A stretch of 64,000 nt of DNA from Nissolia schottii (lineage: Eukaryota; Streptophyta; Magnoliopsida; Fabales; Fabaceae). Under the pieces are notes generated by a model. It saw nothing but the letters and a program-made list of their open reading frames with translations, did no database searches and was not told the DNA's origin. Location: assembly GCA_003254905.1 (NCBI GenBank), contig QANU01008436.1:7215-71214 (forward strand), written 5' to 3'. Shown in pieces: positions 49,350 through 60,643 of the stretch. Both the position numbers and the translations under genes were made by a program. Within the stretch, counting starts at the first letter, position 1, and every line of letters starts with the position of its first letter.

Positions 49350-50545
49350 GGAAAATGTACAACAAATATTGTACCAACGTACAGCCAACGTATTATTATA
49401 CGTAAAAATACTCATAATAATAAATATTATACCACTATCTCTCACTCGCTTTTCTCTCTCCCACGGCCCCCCCCCCCCCCNGCCTTCCTGTGGTTCCTAT
49501 ATCAAAGTGATTTTGACGCCACAACGACGGAACGGCACAACATTCACATTGCTCTTCCTCGCCACCTCGACGAAGTGGTACGCCTTTCCTGTTCTCCTAC
49601 TCCATCACGTCCTTCAACCGCGTCCAAACGACATTCACATCCTCCATCACGTACGTTCACGTCATCTTTACCTCACATCCTTCAACCGCCCCAAACGACG
49701 TTCACATCCTCTTGCACGTCATTTGTCCCTCGCATTGTCTTTCTTCCCCAGCACGTCCTCTGTTGTTTCTCATCAATATATGTCATGGATTAGATTTATT
49801 TTTATCATTTCTCTATCCCGCAAATCATTTTTTGTGCTGGGATTTATTCAATTTTATTAGGTAGGTTTGTTCACTACAATTATATGAGTTTGTTCATTTT
49901 ATATGAACATGTTTGTTCATTTTTTGTATTGGGGTTTGTTCATTCTTATTAGGTAGGTTTGTTTATTACAGTTAACAATTAATAAGGTTTGTTCATTTTA
50001 TATGAACAAAGTTTGTTCATTTTTTGTGTTGAGGTTTGTGCAGTCTTATTAGGTTGGTTTGTTCGCTACAGTTATACGGGTTTGTTCATTTTATATGAAC
50101 ATGTTTGTTCATTTTTTGTATTAGGATTTGTTCATTCTTATTAGGTAGGTTTGTTTATATGGGTTTGTTCATTTTATATGAACATGTTTGTTCATTTTTT
50201 GTATTGGGACTTGTTCATTGTTATTAGGTAGGTTTGTTCTCTACAGTTAATAAAATTTGTTCGTTTTATATTAACAGATTTGGATGTGAGGGAGGACGTG
50301 ACCGTCGTTTAGGGCAGCAGTTGAAGGACGTGAGCGGACGTGAGGAGAGAAGGAAACTGGATTGGAGAGAGAAAAGAAAGCGAGATGGGTGAAATTAGAG
50401 AGAGAAAATACATATTGAAATATATTTAATAGGAGAGAGAAATACAAATCCTTATATGTAGGGACTTGGGGAAAATTAGTTTGTTTGTGGGCCAAGGTGT
50501 ATTAAAAATTTTGGTGGTTGCACGTTGGTACAATTTTAGGTTTAC
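49350..50545. mobile_element. Inverted-repeat (foldback/MULE-like) element with internal tandem repeat
   Basis: ATTGTACCAACGTACAGCCA at about 49369 faces ATTGTACCAACGTGCAACCA on the other side (reverse-complemented, ending near 50535). Further in, both arms carry 'CGCTTT..TCTCTCTCC' and GC-rich 'CACGTCC..TTCAAC..C..AAACGACG' text in inverse orientation. The left arm contains a poly-C run with one N (49482). No transposase, and target duplication was not found. Frames 49314-49793 and 49369-49860 are read through the arm and are not convincing genes. Confidence 0.5.
49861..50280. repeat. Tandem repeat of about 83-99 bp, each unit with a perfect dyad
   Basis: TGTTCATTTTATATGAACA occurs at 49891, 49990, 50083 and 50166, with a degraded copy near 50258. 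Each is a 7-bp perfect inverted repeat (TGTTCAT/ATGAACA) with a 5-base centre. The surrounding phrases 'TTCTTATTAGGTAGGTTTGTT' also repeat. Confidence 0.9.
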
Positions 50546-50559
50546 ACGTAGTATCACTC

Positions 50560-51874
50560 ATAATTGACTATATAGTAAATTAATTATTCACCTTGAATCA
50601 TCTCGTTAAGTGTAACCTTATTACGTGTAGAGTATGGATTATCTAGTGACTGGTTTTATGATGGGCAGAATTAAAAATTAGGATTTGTGTAAGTATAAAA
50701 GATTATGGTCTTCAAGTTATACGTGTGTCTCTTTCTCTGACATCACATCATCACAAAAGAGAGAACTCTTATTTTTTATCGAACTCACATGTACTAACTT
50801 GAAAAATGAAAAATCACATATCCAAACATCAATCAGTTCCTAAGGATTCAAGCTTCCGCATCTAGTCTTATTTTCTTGATAATTTAATAAGAATGGTCTT
50901 GTGTTATATAGAATTAAGAATGTTAAACAGTTATTTCAAGGATAGTGATGATCCAATCTCCAGAACCAACATGATAACGGTATCTACAAGGAATTTAACG
51001 TCATTGAAAACCCTAAACCTTAATCTAACCATCTCTATTTTCTTAACTTTGAAGGTGAGTTTAGAATATGAGTAAAAATGGGAGAAAATTTTGTAAAAAC
51101 TAGATTCATGCGTAAAATTATGTGTACTCCACAATACCAACTCCACAAATTGATAGTATATTTGCGTTATGCGGTTACATACTACCATAAAGTATATGTA
51201 TATACACTTGCGAATCAAGAACCGTATCTTACTTTGGATTAAATGTGGATAACCAAGTGGTAGCTGATGTGGAAACAAAATCATCGATCCTTCTATACCT
51301 TTGACAAAGACACCAAGTTGGCACTAGTAGAGGCTTAACGGCAATCTCTTCCATGGAGAAAGAGAAAGAAAAATGTGACCGAGGATAACTGTTTATATGA
51401 TGTATTCTGTCTCTTTGCCATCTGGTTGAGGTAATATGAAAGGTATTAATGACTTCGGAGACTTTGCTTCATTCTTTCATTAATGATACATCAAACTTAT
51501 GTCCAAAGAAGATGAAGGTGGCCATAAATTATTAGGAGACCATAAAGTGTGATAAATAAGTTTGTGCTACTTACTTAATGATATTAATGATAGATTATTC
51601 TCTCGTTACATAAAGTTAAAATGTCATTTCTGAAAGTTGGGCATGTCATAGACTCATGAGGTAAAGAGGAGTTCCTGAAAAGCTTGAAACTCTAATACAA
51701 CAAGCAAGGGAGGGCTTTCTTCAAGCCTCGAAAACACCAATTTGTATCTTCACACTTCACAGCTTTAAATTCAGATGCAACACTTTGTGGTCCTGAATGC
51801 AGCTTTTAACCCCACCATTGTAATTACTAAAATAAAATACTTATTACATTCCAAGAATGATACATGTACAATAA
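50560..51874. other. Intergenic sequence, nothing recognised
   Basis: Only short frames (for example the minus-strand frame at 50931-51284) without recognisable motifs. Confidence 0.55.
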
Positions 51875-52215
51875 TTTTTTTAAGGGTTAATTAAGTTTTT
51901 AGTCCCTGTAATTTGAGAAAGTTTGGTTTTAGTCCCTCTGTGTAAGTTTTAGTCCCTGAAAAATAGCAAAATTTGGTTTTAGTCCCTGTTAACGGTGGAT
52001 GGGTAACGGTGCTGACGTGGCGCTTGACGTCGCTGATGCGGCTTGACACGTGGACACGCCACGTAAGCGGAGCAAAGCTTTTGGCCCAACCCAAAACCCG
52101 ACCCGACCCGACCCGACCCGTTAAAAAAAAAATTAAAAACCCAAAACCCAAAATCCCCTGCAGGCACCCCCCACCACGCACCCCCCCGACCCCCACCGCA
52201 TCGCCTCCGGCCAGC

Positions 52216-52690
52216 CGCCGTCGCCGCCGCACAGCACCCATGGTTGTCGTCTGGTTCATAATCGATGTTGATGAATGAATCGGCGAGGGCGAAGGCATCA
52301 TCATCCTCAGGTGCTGCTGCTGCTGCTGCGGATGCAGCTTCTGTGGCGAGCACGACGAGCACGCGAGCACGTGAAGAAGAAGGCAACAGCAACGGCGAAG
52401 CACGCGAGCACGGCGAGCACGGCAACACGCGAGCACGCTGGTTGAAGGCACGACAGCCCACGCGTGAAGAGGACGGCGAGCACGCGACGGAGCCACGGGA
52501 GCACGACAACCACGAGACGACGGCAACGCGACGCGTGAAGAGGAAGGCGAGCACGCGAAGGTCACGGTGGGTCTCGGCAGAGCGTGGTGGCACGGGAGAC
52601 GACGGAGCCACGGGACCACGACAGCCCCGCAAGGACAACCACGGCCTCGCGAGCACGACGACGGCGTGAGGGGCCCCGAGCAGTTAGGGG
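52216..52690. repeat. GC-rich low-complexity cargo region of the Pack-MULE
   Basis: Irregular repeats of GCGAGCACG/GCACGCGAGCACG make overlapping long frames on both strands (52265-52669 plus, 51979-52656 minus). A minus-strand piece near 52250-52305 reads APEDDDAFALADSFINIDYE, which is more protein-like, but I do not recognise it. It may be a second captured fragment. The other frames are composition artefacts. Confidence 0.5.
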
Positions 52691-52705
52691 CGGCGATGGC
52701 GTTAG

Positions 52706-53119
52706 GCAGTCAACCTCTGTCAAATCCGGTGTGCACTGTGCCAACGTGTACAGATTCCGGAAGCTCGTAACCTCCGCTTCCTTTGTGCCGAACTTCTTGT
52801 CGGCACCACCGTCCGCTGCCTCCTCCGCCGCAGCATTCATCGTTTCCCCCAACAGCTTCTCCTCGAAGCCATTAACATCTGCCGATGCTTTGTCCCGCGG
52901 GTTCCACGTGTCAGCAATAGCCCCTTCACTGGAGAATACGGAGAAGAAGGATTGGTCTGAGAAACGCACCAAGCAGTCGGGGAGCCAAATCATTGAGCTC
53001 TTCTCCACGGGACACTTTTTGATCAGTCGCTGCTCTACAGTGGAGACGCAGTCCTGGCAGGCGCCGGTGGCGAGATCTCCGCGGCAGAGGAAGGCGCCGT
53101 AGACGGTGCCGTCGTCTGT
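52706..53119 (-). pseudogene. Captured Gnk2/DUF26 fragment of a cysteine-rich receptor-like kinase
   Basis: Minus strand reads DGTVYGAFLCRGDLATGACQ then DCVSTVEQRL and KKCPVEKSSMIWLPDCLVRF. It continues through GETMNAAAEEAADGG and KKFGTKEAEVTSFRNLYTLA to QCTPDLTEVDC. The C-X8-C-X2-C motif and the start of a second domain identify the extracellular Gnk2 (stress-antifungal) repeats of CRK/CRRSP secreted proteins (family knowledge). No signal peptide, transmembrane helix or kinase follows. After the last Cys the frame slips, and similarity (CLTAIA...NCSG) continues in another frame to about 52665. Codons are strongly GC-biased, unlike the rest of the window. The frame runs upstream into the right inverted repeat. 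Confidence 0.88.
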
Positions 53120-53459
53120 GCTGGCCGGAGGCGATGCGGTGGGAGTCGGGAGGGTGCGTGGTTGGGGGGGTGCCTGCAGGGGATTTTGGGTTTTGGGTTT
53201 TTAATTTTTTTTTTTAAACGGGTCGGGTCGGGTCGGGTTTTGGGTTGGGCCAAAAGCTTTGCTCCGCTTACGTGGCGTGTCCACGTGTCAAGCCGCATCA
53301 GCGACGTCAAGCGCCACGTCAGCACCGTTACCCATCCACCGTTAACAGGGACTAAAACCAAATTTTGCTATTTTTCAGGGACTAAAACTTACACAGAGGG
53401 ACTAAAACCAAACTTTCTCAAATTACAGGGACTAAAAACTTAATTAACCCTTTTTTTAA

Positions 53460-54290
53460 TAACATGTGGACAGTCCTTTCACAAAAGCGTGGGTCCCAAC
53501 ATATAAAAAGAGAAAATGTGAGTATGGTGTAACTCATGTTTTTGTAATATGATTGTCTACATGTTGACCAAAAGTTATTGTACATGTAATCATAGTTGTT
53601 AAACTCTCGACTTAACTCATAAACTCTTACGAGTTTACGATTCCATAACACAAAACGAGTTAACACTCATATAAACTCTTTTTTGATAAATTTGTACAAG
53701 TTTAAGTACACTCTTAATTCTACTAACAAATTTACAAGTTAAAATCAACCCACTAGTTAACGAGTTTACCTTAAAGTGTACAAATTTGGTGGCTTTGTTA
53801 GATATTTAGCTAATTTTGTGTATGTTAGATAATATATATTTGAGTTTATTAAGCTAATTATATATATATATATTTATAATAATTGAGTTATGTTTTATTA
53901 AATTATAAAGTAATACACGTACAGAATAAAGTATGACATAACAACTATGTATCATGCATCAAGGTATATTTTATAATCTTTCTTTCATTTATTTTATTTT
54001 AAAGTTAATATTGTTTAATGTTAATTATAAATATAATATTTAATTATGTTTAGTTCCTAATTATATTGCTTATTACACAATTTTTTTATGTATGTAAACT
54101 CTTACGAATTTATGATTCGAGTTTACTAAGATTTCATGAATTTACTTAAACTCTAGAATTTGATAACTTGCATGTAACATTCCCAATTGCATAAGCAATA
54201 AAGGATGAATTATAGAGAAAGTGGCATGTTGATGTATACCTATTAGTTTATTGGATGATTTCCAGTTGTGGATGAATGTGTGACGTTATG
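53460..54290. other. AT-rich intergenic sequence, nothing recognised
   Basis: Contains loosely repeated 'AAACTCTTACGAGTTTACGATT' text at about 53620 and 54095 but no gene. Confidence 0.5.
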
Positions 54291-54293
54291 GTG

Positions 54294-56633
54294 TGTAATG
54301 AAGTAAAATTGTATAAGAGGAATTATGGAGATTAATGGAGTAATTTGGTATTTTTTATGTAATTTTCTGGTGTTGAACTACTAGAGGGAAGGGATAGTGC
54401 TCTTTCCTATGGAAGGAGAAGAACTAGAGAGAAGATAGAAATTCCTTAGAGAGAGGTAGGAATAGACACATACAATTTCCATACCCAATATAATACCCTT
54501 CCCCCTCTATTTGTACTAAATTTGGCTCCACTAATTGGGCCAATTCCTAATTTGGACCTTCATTTACTTAGGTCCGTTACAATACTCCCCCCTTTAAAAA
54601 TGGACCTTGTCCTCGAGGTCGCAAAAAAATAAAATTTCCACCCGAATCCTATTGCATAAATTGTAAATTGTTGAGAGTTGCTTCATCAATTGGGCCAATG
54701 TTTGGTATTTTCTTAAAAATTTTCCTCTCCCATAATGGCCCGAAGTGGCCTTGACCTAATCGAACCCATGTGTAAGGAGAAGGGTTGAATTGGCTTTGTT
54801 GCTGTCTTGTTAGGTGATGCTGGCCCATAACACGGCCCACCAACTCAGGATACAGCCCCATGTGTCCCAAGGCAACCCTAGGAGCTTCTTGTTGTGCCCA
54901 TTTGTTCCCTGTCTGCTGCTCCATTTTCCTCATAGCCACCCATTCTTCTTTCCCCATCAAGACCAAAGCAGCGACGACGGCCACCATCATCCTCGCCCTC
55001 GCCGCTAGCATCCTCCCGCGACGTGCTGCTATTTTCGTCCACTCCACAAGAGGTCGTGACGCTGTTTGGGCCACCACCTCTGCAACTATGGTTTGCGATT
55101 CTGGCGGAGTTGTCTTGGCTAGCGCCGCCCAATGCATCGCCTGAAGAAAGATCACCTTCCTTGTCTGGCGGATGCGTTCTCCGTCGCGGCAACGACCTTC
55201 GTTTGGTGACGATGACGCCACAGTGGGGATTTGCACGGCCTCTGAAATCACCGTCAGCCAAAGCCACCTACGGCTTTCGTTGCCGGTCGTCATTGCCGAG
55301 GCGGCTGCCACATCACACTCTTTGCCGGCCGGCTTCTTCTCGACGCCTTCACTGCCCTTGGTATTGGGCGTTGTAGTGGCCGCCGTGCATTTTACCAGCC
55401 ATTGCGCCTACTCCCACCGCATTGAGCCCAGATCTCCCTTTACCTTCCTCCCCTCTCCGGCAGACGTCGCTGCCAACGATGCCGCTTGAGCCCCCCGCAA
55501 GATCTGGAATCTTCCATTCTCTAATGCGACGGATCCACCCATGCCCACCACGGCCCGATCTGCCTCTGGTGGTGTCCACCCACTCCTCTTCTCCTTTATG
55601 CTCACATCTGGCAGTTTTGGTGGTGGCTTCCACTGTCCATCCTTCTATCCTGCAGCCGGCAGTATTGCTTCCGCCATTGACACAAGTGGCGCTTGAGAGA
55701 GGTGTAGTAACGACACGGTTGTCGCACCACGATGTAGTCTCCACCGTTCGGGTCCGGTGGCTCCGGTGGGGGAATCTGTCATTCGTCCTCCCCTCCTTCA
55801 TTTAGATCTGACCTCAGATCTATCTCAGGTTGGTTTTCTTCTTGCTGCTTAGATTCTTGGTTGGTTGCAGTTGGATTTTTCTTTGTTTCTACTGCTACCA
55901 TAATTGATTTCTACATCTGGTGTTGAATTTTTGGATCTGAACTTTTTAATTCTTGATCTGTTGCTATTGAATTAAATTTTGCCTCTGGATTGCTTTGAAA
56001 TTTTGTCTGTACCTTTGCTGAAATTTTTGCTTCTAATTTTGGTAGCATTGATTGGCTTTGTACTTCTGATCTGAATTTTTCTATCATTTCTTCCCAATCA
56101 ATTTCTCCCTCTGCAACTTCAGTTTGAGCAATTTCTGGCAAACTTGATCTGAAATCTTGCTGGTAACAGTACAGGAATGTTACCTCAAAGGTCCTCCAAT
56201 CTGCCGACGAATTTTGCCGACGCCATAGCCAAAACCAAGTCAGATCGCGGCCCGACAATCTTTCTTCAACCTCCTGCAATCGCTGCAACTCCGGCGTTCC
56301 TTTTGCGTTCCAGAACTTCGATGCACAAAGGATCCACCAGTAGTCGTGCTCAGCATCAAACACCAGCAGATCGACATATACCAGAATATGGCTTGAGCTC
56401 TCCGAACCACCATGGGAAGCCGTAATCGCCGGCATGGTGTTCAATGAAAGCACCATTTGTAATGATGTAGAATTGTATAAGAGGAACTATGGAGATTAAT
56501 GGAGTAAGTTGGTATTTTTTATGTAATTTTCTAGTGTTGAACTACAAGCGGGAAGGGATAGTGCTTCTTCCTATGGAAGGAGAAGAACTAGAGAGAAGAT
56601 AGAAATTCCTTAAAGAGAGGTAGGAATAGACAC
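54294..56633 (-). mobile_element. Internally deleted LTR retrotransposon (gypsy-like), minus strand
   Basis: The 3' LTR is 54294-54581 (minus strand TGTAACGG...CATTACA, 288 bp). A polypurine tract AAAGGGGGGAG lies beside it (about 54585-54595). The 5' LTR copy 56459-56633 is truncated and shares the last 175 bp. Just inside it TGGTGCTTTCATTG may be the primer site (unconfirmed). Gag-like coding follows at 56456-55911; the middle 54649-55830 is GC-rich and frame-broken. Reverse transcriptase and integrase are missing, so this is a non-autonomous, decayed copy. Confidence 0.75.
55911..56456 (-). pseudogene. Gag-like ORF of the 54-56 kb LTR element
   Basis: A 181-codon frame reads ILVYVDLLVFDAEHDYWWIL, then ERLSGRDLTWFWLWRRQNSS, then WRTFEVTFLYCYQQDF. 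The spacing of GR-L-W-F, W-x-x-F and F resembles the gag of Ty3/gypsy elements (family knowledge), with a Glu/Gln-rich tail. It begins right after the LTR and probable primer site, as gag does. It ends at a stop and the downstream sequence is in other frames. It may be an old gag or a gag-derived leader protein. Confidence 0.55.
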
Positions 56634-56680
56634 TTCATAACATTGATTTTTGAACCGAAGGAAAAGTAATATAAAATAAA

Positions 56681-57133
56681 GGGTTAAATAAGTTTTTCTC
56701 CTATAATAAATTGCGAATTTTGATCTTGTATTTTATTAAAAAGAATTGGTTTGAATCCTCAATAATATATTTTTTTTTTTTAGTCTTTTTCATTAAGTTG
56801 ACCCGTTAAAAATTGACATGATAGGCTGAAGGTAGGTGGACTTCATTGTAATTTAGTCAAACATGGTCAAAACGTAGTCAAACTAATCAAACATTATCAA
56901 ATTGTGTTTGAATTGTGGTCAAGTCAATCAATGGTTCAAACCGGGGACTATAGTTAAGACTTACAACCATATTTTACCAAATTACAGTGAAGCCCACATA
57001 ACTTCAATTTACCACATTATTTTTTAACGATTCAATTTAACGTTAAGGACTAAAATTAAAAGTAAAATTAGTTTGAATCCTCGATAATTTTTTTTTAATA
57101 AAATGCAAAATCAAAATTTATGATTTATAACCC
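56681..57133. mobile_element. MULE-derived MITE with perfect 9-bp target duplication
   Basis: TAAAATAAA flanks it exactly (56672-56680 and 57134-57142). Tips are GGGTTAAATAAGTTTTTCTC on the left and GGGTTATAAATCATAAATTT on the right (reverse-complemented). It is 453 bp, non-coding, and shares GGGTTAA-type ends with 7114-7402 and 51884-53450. Confidence 0.82.
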
Positions 57134-57144
57134 TAAAATAAAAT

Positions 57145-58205
57145 CAAAATAAGGCATTTTTTTGTTAGTTTCTTCTTGTAATTAAACACTAAACATGAGG
57201 TTAATCATCATATATGGCCGTATCTCCTTTCTTTGCTTTTGTTTCCGAATCTGGCTGCTTTTTGGTTTTGTTGGATTAACTTGAATGGGGCTAGCTAGCT
57301 TCCGAAGCTTGGTGCAATGATTGCTTTAATTAATTATAGGATCATCATCAAAGAAAAAGGCAGATAAAAATTAACACTACTAGATAGGAGAAAAAGCCTT
57401 CCACTTATGGATGATTAAGGAAACCACAATATATAATGTGTAAATGTGGGCTTCTCGATGGTCCCTTCCCATCCCAAGAAAATGAAAAGGAACCAAACTT
57501 GTGGACAAAATTTATGAATAAGCAAAGCACTACTCGTTTTCTCACTGTCTCACTCACATGTTTTCTCTAGCCTCGTTTTCCATGGTTAGGATGTTCCACT
57601 AAATTAGGCTGCCTAATTAGCTTGTTTTCTTAAGTGGACATATTTATTAAAATAAATAAATAAATAATTAACTCAAAAACATATATGCTTTTCTATAGTT
57701 TTTTTCTAACAAAAATTATAAAAAATAACTGTTATCTGATTTTTTTTCATAAATAAATAAAATCAATTACTTTATTATTCTACTTTTAAAAAATATATAT
57801 TATTCGAACATTCTACATAAATTTAAGAAGTGCTCTTTCATAAAAAAAATTTAAAAAATATTTTGTTACAAAATAATATCAAACACACTTAATCTTAGGC
57901 CATTTGGTAATTAATTTTGTTGGCATAAAAATTTTAATTTACTAATTTACATTGAATTTTTTTGGATTTGTTATTTTAGATTAAAAATTATGCAATTATC
58001 GCTTTTTTTAAAATCTTTCTAAACATGTCTGGATAAATTCTTTTAAAAACGATAAAGTGCTTAAAAAACGTGATTCTTTTCATAAAAAGAAATAGTTATA
58101 TTTTTAGCTTTATAAACAAATTCTTAAAAATTATTTTTTAAAACGATAAACGTAAAAAATATTACTGTGTGATTGAGAGGTTATTACAATGTTATAGGTA
58201 TAAGT
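57145..58205. other. AT-rich intergenic sequence, nothing recognised
   Basis: No supported feature. Confidence 0.55.
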
Positions 58206-58212
58206 TGCACAC

Positions 58213-58530
58213 TACCAAAAAAATTTGCTAAATTGAGGGGATTTTATAGAGGAGGTTATGCAAAATTGTCACAAATAGTGAAGAAGAGACAAATTTTATT
58301 TTTGATTAAGGGAGCCCAATCTCTCATCTTTCTCTGGTGAGCCCTCTTTCTCTCTCCCCTCTCTCTTATGCAAAACCCTAGATCTCACGCAATTCACCCT
58401 TGAAGCTCAGTTTCTGAGCTTCCCCTCGCGCCAGATCCACGCTTTCGCCGTCAGATTCCATTCGATGCTTCTTTAATCAAACATGTTTTGTTCTTCGGCT
58501 TTTTATTGCCTTGTGTGGTTTTGGTGAGTG
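58213..58530 (+). mobile_element. CACTA-like tip joined to 5'-leader-like sequence
   Basis: CACTACCAAAAAAATTTGC resembles a CACTA terminal inverted repeat. It is followed within 100 bp by a CT-rich stretch (58315-58440) that looks like a plant 5' untranslated leader and then a donor-like GTGAGT at about 58524. No opposite end was found before the copia element, so this is a candidate truncated Pack-CACTA. Confidence 0.35.
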
Positions 58531-59095
58531 GCTGGCTTTGTTTATTTCTTCTCACTTCTCACTATCACACAAAAACACACTCATTCTCACTTCACAACAA
58601 CCACTGCCACCACCATTGGATTTGCACAATGGCTCTTAGGTTTCTCCATGATGATCCTGCCTGAGCTTCTTCTTCAGTTTTTGTTTACGTTTCATGTTCG
58701 GAATGTAGTGGAGTTCGATTTAAATCAGTTTAGTGTAATCAGTCGATGCTTCTTTTAGCTCATTCATGTGCCGGTTTGACTGATTTCTATCAACATCTTT
58801 TGATATGCATGTCCTGTCATCAATGTATGATCTTCACTTGAATATGATGGTTGAAGAAAGCAGTGTTCTTTTGCTAGTAAAATTTTTTATATGCTGAATT
58901 CATCTTGATGGAATTTTGGATGGACTCACGTTCTCCACGTTTTCCCGTTGCAGTTTTGCGGGAAATTAGTTTTCTGGATTTGGTCCATTTTTCTTCCACA
59001 TTCAACCCTTATCTCTGCAACGTTCAGTAACTAACTCACGTTTTTATCCTCAAACTCACGTTCTGATAAAATTGGTTGAGCTTTATGATGTGCAG

Positions 59096-59376
59096 ACTCT
59101 ATAAATAGGATGGGGTGCTCTCATTTTTGGATCACCAAGCCTACTCCTCTATTCAAAAAAAAAATAAATACAGCATCTATTTTGAATGAGTGAGGGCCTA
59201 GAAAAACAAAGGTGATTTCGGGTTCGTGCTTGAGCTGCTTCGTGTTTGATCTGCAATGGCTGGAGGTACGCTTTTGTACTGTTTAGTTTCCGCTGTTTGA
59301 TCCGAATATGTTATTTGAATTGACTGGCATGTTTAGATCTGCCCTTGTATATATGTTTTACATTTGGTATCAGAGC
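59096..59376 (+). other. 5' LTR end, TATA box and primer-binding site of the copia element
   Basis: TGGTATCAGAGC (59365-59376) is the standard Ty1/copia primer-binding site, complementary to the 3' end of initiator tRNA-Met. It is preceded by TTTTACA, the expected CA end of the LTR (59362), with a TT spacer. A TATAAATAGG box at about 59100 suits LTR transcription. The start of the LTR could not be fixed because no second LTR is in the window. Confidence 0.8.
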
Positions 59377-60643
59377 AGTTATGCTTTTGCATTGCTTCTG
59401 TTTTTGAACTATATGTCTGAAACGATGGCTTCAGCTCTGGGAACCGCGAGCTATGAACCTTGGGTTCTGCTGGCGGCAACGGCATATGAACCTGCACCGC
59501 TTGTGGTGGCTGAACAGAGTTGTTGTTGTTGATGGGTTTAAACGGTGGCTTAACAGAGGTGTACCGCTTCATCCGGCCTCCCTTTCGGACCCAGGACGCT
59601 AGGTTGCCGCGTTCTGCACAACTGTTTTTGCTTCTAAAGGTTGCTCAACCACCGTGCCGCGATTTGAGCAACCACCACGCTGCACGCTTGGTGTAAATCA
59701 TAGTGTACTCACCAAACTCACATAAAAAAATTTGGAAATCACTTTAGAGGAGTCATTTCCATTTGGGTGGTATAAAGAATAAGGAACAAATGTGTCTTGA
59801 TGAAGAACCTGGTAGCATAATTAAGTCTATGTGTTTATCAAAATATTGGCTTGCTGTAGAACTAAAAGAGATGGTTATCAATCAGGTTGAAAGATGCATT
59901 ATTTTGGTGAATCTCTTAGGACTAAAATTGTTGATTTTATGAGCCCGAATGGTGTTGGTTTGCATGACAATGTAGGTGAAAATATGTGGTTATTTCCTAA
60001 TGTTGCCATGCATTTTGAATGAATGCATCCCAATTCTATGTTGATTTATTTGGTTGAGTCCTTGCATGCAGATTACTTAGAGGCGTAGGGGATACGTTGT
60101 TAATTTTTGTTTGCAGATTATGAACCATTTTGTTTCTATTTCTATGGTGTACCTTAAATTGGAGGTGGCTGGAGTAAGAATAATATTGTTCAATCTTAAA
60201 TATTTTTTCATGCAATATTATTCAACTTATTTGCATTATGGAGATTATTATGCAAATATTTAGCTCTTATTAAGAATTAATGTTAGGTGATTAATATGAT
60301 TTAATTAATTAGAGAATAGCCACAACATTTTTAATTGATTAAATCATATTATTAAGTGTTAAATCACATTTAAAACATTGGTTGTGATTAATCGAATTTA
60401 ATATGAAATATACCCATAGAAATTTGTTATGTTTGTATGATTAATTAGGATAAAATATCAAGTTACATTTCTCAATTTACCCGTAGGAATTGAGAAAGAG
60501 CATAATTTGATAGTTCTATCATAAGTATGAATCTAATTGAGTAGAACTTTAGCCCACAGGCAAGTATGTCACTAGGTTCATAAACTAATACATGTTTTAC
60601 ATTGGTAAAACACAACAATTTATTTAGTCTCAAATTATGAATA

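Larger units (their letters stand above)
51884..53450. mobile_element. Pack-MULE with 331-bp terminal inverted repeats
   Basis: TTTTTTTAA is duplicated exactly at 51875-51883 and 53451-53459 (9 bp, the MULE signature). The inverted repeats 51884-52215 and 53120-53450 start GGGTTAATTAAGTTTTTAG and are nearly identical. Differences are confined to a CGACC repeat count, homopolymer runs and a few substitutions near the inner ends. They include 'TGACGTGGCGCTTGACGTCG' and a (GACCC)n tract. The interior (52216-53119) is very GC-rich and carries a captured Gnk2/DUF26 fragment plus a low-complexity GCGAGCACG-rich region. No transposase is present. Confidence 0.92.

Noticed and set aside
52265..52669. 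Long plus-strand open frame rich in Arg, Glu, Ala and Thr
   Set aside because: It is created by GCGAGCACG-type GC-rich repeats inside the Pack-MULE; the opposite strand is equally open and no motif is present.
55023..55805. Several long overlapping frames on both strands
   Set aside because: High GC content makes stops rare. The frames overlap on all phases and lie within a decayed minus-strand LTR element.
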